The translations under genes were made by a program, and so were the position numbers. Under the pieces are notes generated by a model. That model made no database searches and was not told the origin of the DNA. It was given only the letters and a program-made list of their open reading frames with translations. A stretch of DNA of 25,302 nt from Solirubrobacter sp035555675 (GTDB lineage Bacteria; Actinomycetota; Thermoleophilia; Solirubrobacterales; Solirubrobacteraceae): contig DATMGH010000088.1 in the NCBI GenBank assembly GCA_035555675.1, positions 1 through 25,302 of the forward strand. The letters are read 5' to 3'. Below are positions 22,648-25,302 of this stretch, piece by piece; within the stretch, counting starts at the first letter, position 1; each line of letters starts with the position of its first letter.

Positions 22648-24292
22648 CCGAGCCGCGAACCAGGACGCTGACGCGACTCGAAGTGCCTGCGACGTACGGA
22701 TACGCCGCCTCACGTGGGACCACGGCCCTGAACGTGTACCGCGCCGTGGTCGGGGTGCGCGTGAATACGTAGCGATAACTCCAGCGTCCGTCCTTCGCAC
22801 GTGCGCGAGCAGTTCCGAACGTTCGCCAGCCGCCCGGCACACGCGCCTGCAGTGTGAGGAGCTTCCCCGAACGCGGGATCTCGCGTCCACGCAACTGACC
22901 GCTCAGCACGACGCTGTCCCCGTTGCGGAGGACCTTCCGATTCGCCCGAAGCGTCGAGTACCCGCGAACCCGAAGCACCACTTCAGCGCTTGCCGGGCGA
23001 GTCGTCGACGACCCCGGGTACTCCAACCGGATCGTCCGTGCCGTCCCGCGCCGTGCGCGGTACGCGAAGTCGCCGGCAGCGGAGGTCCGCACCGTCGCGA
23101 TGTGCCGCCACGGCGCACCAGGCAGGTCCTGACGCTCGCTCACCTCGACCGCCGCGCCGGCCAGCGGACGATCTGAGTCGTCCGCCAGGACGCCGCGCAA
23201 GACCGGCCTGGCGCCGTAGTCCAGAAGCGCTCTTGACTCCAGCTTGCCGCGCGCCGTCCGGATCCCGCTTCGTAGACGTGAGTTCTGCCTCAGCGGCAAC
23301 CTCACGGTCACTGGACTCCCACTCGCCAATGTGGACACGGTCCGCTCGTTGCCGACCGCGTCGATCGCCCGTCCGCGGATCTCATAGAGGCCGTCCGGCA
23401 GCGTGCCGTCATCCAGAACACCGACCGCGTGGCTCCCGGCCTTCAGATCGAGCACGCGCCACTCGCCTAGGCGGCGGGCCTCGATCGTCGTCTGCGCGAC
23501 ACCCGAGTCCGGGTCGTCTGCCTGCAGCTCGACCATGACCGGATAGTCGGACGCGCTCGATGTCAACTCGACCCGCGGCGGCTCAGCGTCGAGTGACAGG
23601 ATGGTGCTCGCTTCGGTCGCCAGATCCACGTTCCCAGCCTCGTCTCGCATGGCAACACGCAGGCGCCACACTCCACTGTGGGGAACGGCGAGACCATCGA
23701 TGCGAGGCGTTCCCGTGTAAGACCGCTCGCTGGTCAAGCAGTCGCCAACGCCGCTCAGCGGGCAGAGCTCGTAGCGAACCGCGGTCAAGGCGGAGCCGAG
23801 ATCCTGCGCCGGCGTGGCCCACACCACGTCGAATCCGTTGTGTGCGCGCCATCCGGGTGCCCCGAGCGACGCAAGGCCCACGACCGGCGCAGGTGCGGTG
23901 TGGTCGACACGGACCGGGAAGCGGGCGATCCACTCGTCCGATGCGCGATCCACTGCGCGCACGAGAAGTTCCCCGACCCCGTCTTGAAGCCGACTCGTCT
24001 TCAGGGTGTAACCAGTCGACACCGTCACGCAAGGGCTGGGCATTAGAGCCGACCCGCATCGCAGGACCGCCGGCTTGGACAACATGACCGTCGGTGCCGA
24101 GATTTCGAGGCGAGAAATCCCCACGGAACTGGAGGCCTTGATCTCCAGCGGGTAGGTCCCGCCGGTCAGCCATCCCGTCGGGAGGTCCGGGGTGATCCGG
24201 ATCTCCGGCGGCTCGGCCGCCGCGGCCGGCTCGGCCACGGCGACGATGCCGCCCAGCAACAACACGACCAGCGCACGCCCCCGACCTCGCAT
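22643..24292 (-). CDS. Secreted protein with tandem Ig-like / carboxypeptidase-regulatory-like domains
   Basis: A 549-residue exported protein with a signal peptide (residues 1-26). Residues ~28-130 and ~130-330 look like Ig-like/fibronectin-like beta domains: VDHTAPAPVVGLAS, VAMRDEAGNVDLATEAS and IDAVGNERTVST are typical of bacterial Ig-like domains in Solirubrobacterales. Two further beta domains follow: DYGARPVLRGVLADDSDRPLAGAAVEV (carboxypeptidase-regulatory-like, about 355-440) and a relative starting NRKVLRNGDSVVLSGQLRG (about 450-545). No catalytic motif, membrane segment or sorting signal was seen, so a structural or adhesive surface role is inferred. Start ATG 24292 has no Shine-Dalgarno but a promoter-like pair just upstream. 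Codon use looks less GC-biased than in genes to the left. Confidence 0.75.
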   Translation of the reverse strand: MRGRGRALVVLLLGGIVAVAEPAAAAEPPEIRITPDLPTGWLTGGTYPLEIKASSSVGISRLEISAPTVMLSKPAVLRCGSALMPSPCVTVSTGYTLKTSRLQDGVGELLVRAVDRASDEWIARFPVRVDHTAPAPVVGLASLGAPGWRAHNGFDVVWATPAQDLGSALTAVRYELCPLSGVGDCLTSERSYTGTPRIDGLAVPHSGVWRLRVAMRDEAGNVDLATEASTILSLDAEPPRVELTSSASDYPVMVELQADDPDSGVAQTTIEARRLGEWRVLDLKAGSHAVGVLDDGTLPDGLYEIRGRAIDAVGNERTVSTLASGSPVTVRLPLRQNSRLRSGIRTARGKLESRALLDYGARPVLRGVLADDSDRPLAGAAVEVSERQDLPGAPWRHIATVRTSAAGDFAYRARRGTARTIRLEYPGSSTTRPASAEVVLRVRGYSTLRANRKVLRNGDSVVLSGQLRGREIPRSGKLLTLQARVPGGWRTFGTARARAKDGRWSYRYVFTRTPTTARYTFRAVVPREAAYPYVAGTSSRVSVLVRGSG

Positions 24293-24301
24293 GGACGGGC
24301 A

Positions 24302-24330
24302 TGCTTACGCATTGAGCCCCTCTAGCGCAA
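24302..24330 (-). promoter_or_regulatory. Candidate promoter of the Ig-domain gene
   Basis: On the minus strand: TTGCGC (24330-24325), a 17-base spacer and TAAGCA (24307-24302), nine bases before ATG 24292. The -35 is good and the -10 weak; transcription would start at or near the start codon. Confidence 0.4.
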
Positions 24331-24485
24331 GTCGAATCTCACTGGAGCAGAAGCCTTCCGTAGCGCCGGGTCAGCGCCCGGACCACGACCGCACGGCTCA
24401 GATGCTGCACTCCAAGCACCCCTGGTAGCGCTCCGTCCTGCCCGTGACGACCGTGCCGACGCGCTCCCGCACATGGGGCTCAGAC
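24331..24485. other. Intergenic stretch, no gene seen
   Basis: Only a short stem (CCGGG/CCCGG with a six-base loop, near 24367-24382) is visible, possibly ending the small two-gene unit to the right. I looked for a tRNA because of the TCGAAT near 24332, but no acceptor or anticodon arm can be built. Confidence 0.4.
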
Positions 24486-24860
24486 CTACGTGAAGCTGAA
24501 CGCGCGACGCTCGAGCCGGAAGATGTCGTTGGTACCCCGTGCGACGTGGCGGTCGCGGTAGACGCTCGACTCGGGCGTCCTGATTTCGATATCGAGGAAC
24601 TGGACACCGACACGCGCGAGCAGCCGTTGATACAGCCGCCGAGTTCGTGCGGCAACGATCATCTCGACGCCATCGTTCCGGACGAACACGATCGTCGCGG
24701 TCTTCGGACTGTGCTCTTTGACGGCCGCGAGAAACTCATCGTGGCCAACCCCGGCAGGAAGCACGATGGCCCCACGGGGATACACCGGCCGACCGGAATA
24801 GTCGCCTATAACCGCGCGGGTGAACGCCGTCAAGGTCGGATCAGATGTCGGGACGGTCAT
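24486..24860 (-). CDS. Hypothetical protein (124 aa), second gene of a small overlapping pair
   Basis: Not recognised. The 124-residue product appears soluble, with no signal peptide or membrane segment. It alternates likely strands and helices: a Pro/Gly segment GRPVYPRGAIVLPAGVGHDEF (34-54), a hydrophobic strand ATIVFVRNDGVEMIVAA, a basic helix RTRRLYQRLLARVG, a strand VQFLDIEI and a basic tail RLERRAFSF. ATG 24860 overlaps the TGA of the 85-residue gene upstream (TGATG), so the two are probably co-translated; an earlier in-frame start at 24893 would lie inside that gene. GC content around it is lower than in the core of the window, and an IS3-type element begins about 310 bases to the right, so acquisition by transfer is possible. 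The paired layout recalls toxin-antitoxin units, but no such family is recognised. Confidence 0.55.
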   Translation of the reverse strand: MTVPTSDPTLTAFTRAVIGDYSGRPVYPRGAIVLPAGVGHDEFLAAVKEHSPKTATIVFVRNDGVEMIVAARTRRLYQRLLARVGVQFLDIEIRTPESSVYRDRHVARGTNDIFRLERRAFSFT

Positions 24861-25117
24861 CAGACGAAGTCTTCCCAGTGTTCGGTCATCCACGCCAGGC
24901 CTTGAGCCATCGCATCGTTGGTGTCTCGAACGGGAAACGGGAGCGATTCTGCGGGCAGTTTCCTGCCTTCAGCGTATCGGTGGGCGACTAGATGTAGTAC
25001 ACCAGCCATCTTTGGCTCCAGACGGTCGCTTGCGGTGTGCGCGGGACAGTAGCGGGGACACCCGGCGCGCATGCGCTTGGTGCGCGCCTCGTAGCGAATC
25101 CGTGTTTCTTCTGCCAC
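24860..25117 (-). CDS. Hypothetical protein (85 aa), first gene of a small overlapping pair
   Basis: Not recognised. The 85-residue product is charged, with a basic N-terminus (MAEETRIRYEARTKRMRAG), a CPRYCPAH segment (Cys20, Cys24, His27) that could bind a metal, a helix with two His (GVLHLVAHRYAEGRKL) and an acidic/aromatic end (AMAQGLAWMTEHWEDFV). GTG at 25117 is the only start giving a good-length protein; no Shine-Dalgarno precedes it. Just upstream is a short inverted repeat (GCGTA 25119-25123, TACGC 25135-25139) that could be an operator. Its stop overlaps the start of the 124-residue gene. Probably one transcription unit of two, bounded by the IS element on one side and the Ig-domain gene on the other. 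Confidence 0.5.
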   Translation of the reverse strand: MAEETRIRYEARTKRMRAGCPRYCPAHTASDRLEPKMAGVLHLVAHRYAEGRKLPAESLPFPVRDTNDAMAQGLAWMTEHWEDFV

Positions 25118-25172
25118 CGCGTAACGGTGGTAGCTACGCAGCGAACGTGCAAAAACGCGCTCTGAGGCAGGC

Positions 25173-25302
25173 TGGGTTTGACGGACACCTCGAAGCCAGG
25201 ATTTCGTCCTGGGGAGAGGAACGGTGTTTGTCGTATGGCTGCTCCGAAGAAGTACAGCGATGAGTTGCGTGAGCGCGCGACGCGGTTGGCGTTGGAGTCC
25301 GG
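25173..25302 (+). mobile_element. Left end of an IS3-family insertion sequence (cut by window end)
   Basis: The transposase start and a non-coding leader mark the left end. The terminal repeat probably begins with TGGGTTTGACGGACACC at or near 25173; this boundary is inferred from IS3 ends starting with TG, since the right end is outside the window. The leader holds a hairpin (CCAGGA 25196-25201, five-base loop, TCCTGG 25207-25212) followed by GGGGAGAGG, a layout that in some IS leaders limits translation from outside transcripts. Target-site duplication cannot be tested. Confidence 0.6.
25235..25302 (+). CDS. IS3-family transposase OrfA, N-terminal fragment
   Basis: Twenty-two complete codons before the window ends: MAAPKKYSDELRERATRLAL and two more. 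This matches the N-terminus of IS3-family OrfA proteins, whose first helix-turn-helix binds the element ends; OrfA and OrfB are joined by a -1 frameshift into the active DDE transposase in the family. The ATG at 25235 lies fourteen bases after the purine-rich GGGGAGAGG stretch ends, a long spacing. The downstream part, and so whether the element is intact, cannot be seen. Confidence 0.75.
   Translation, partial: MAAPKKYSDELRERATRLALES

Noticed and set aside
24300..24420. Possible tRNA or tRNA remnant (TCGAAT-like T-loop near 24332)
   Set aside because: No acceptor stem, D-arm or anticodon arm can be paired around it.

Overview
The window is high-GC, densely packed bacterial chromosome with many GTG/TTG starts and overlapping genes. 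A secreted collagen-like protein with a repeated 'GTITSKDIKKGTI'-type linker, Arg/Lys-rich Ig-like C-termini on secreted proteins, and the pcrA and glc genes suggest an actinobacterium, most likely Thermoleophilia/Solirubrobacterales. The lineage is inferred from protein style, not from a marker gene.

Layout. 1-1448: the 3' end of a gamma-glutamyltransferase gene, convergent with an MFS transporter. 1524-5669: pcrA helicase on the minus strand, divergent from a coupled pair for a DUF2419/Qng1 queuosine-salvage glycosylase and a TrmH/SpoU RNA methyltransferase; a PPOX-type flavin/F420 protein converges on that pair. 5803-11276: two coupled secreted proteins, a beta-helix/Ig protein and a 1030-residue M14 zinc carboxypeptidase, closed by a strong hairpin. 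11334-16591: glcD-glcE-glcF-aceB, which oxidises glycolate to glyoxylate and condenses it with acetyl-CoA to malate. 16592-16888: a long non-coding gap with a 49-nt near-perfect inverted repeat. 16889-19108 (minus): TusA-like protein, MoeB/ThiF E1-like enzyme, CysE and an SRPBCC protein, apparently one operon. 19131-21641: an RBBP9-like hydrolase, then an esterase and cysK on the minus strand. 21745-24292: a secreted collagen-like protein and a convergent secreted Ig-repeat protein sharing one hairpin terminator. 24486-25302: a lower-GC edge with two overlapping unrecognised small genes and the left end of an IS3-family element cut by the window.

Themes. CysE makes O-acetylserine and CysK turns it into cysteine; between them lie an E1-like adenylating enzyme and a TusA-like persulfide carrier, so 16.9-21.6 kb reads as a cysteine/sulfur-transfer neighbourhood. 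The glc operon reads as 2-carbon salvage. Several genes lack a Shine-Dalgarno sequence but have a TANNNT box 6-10 nt before the start codon, suggesting leaderless transcripts. Two genes (qng1 and glcF) appear to need CTG starts. No CRISPR array, tRNA, rRNA or prophage was seen. I found no clear-cut new system; the best candidates are the TusA/E1/CysE operon, the beta-helix/M14 pair and the small two-gene unit beside the IS.
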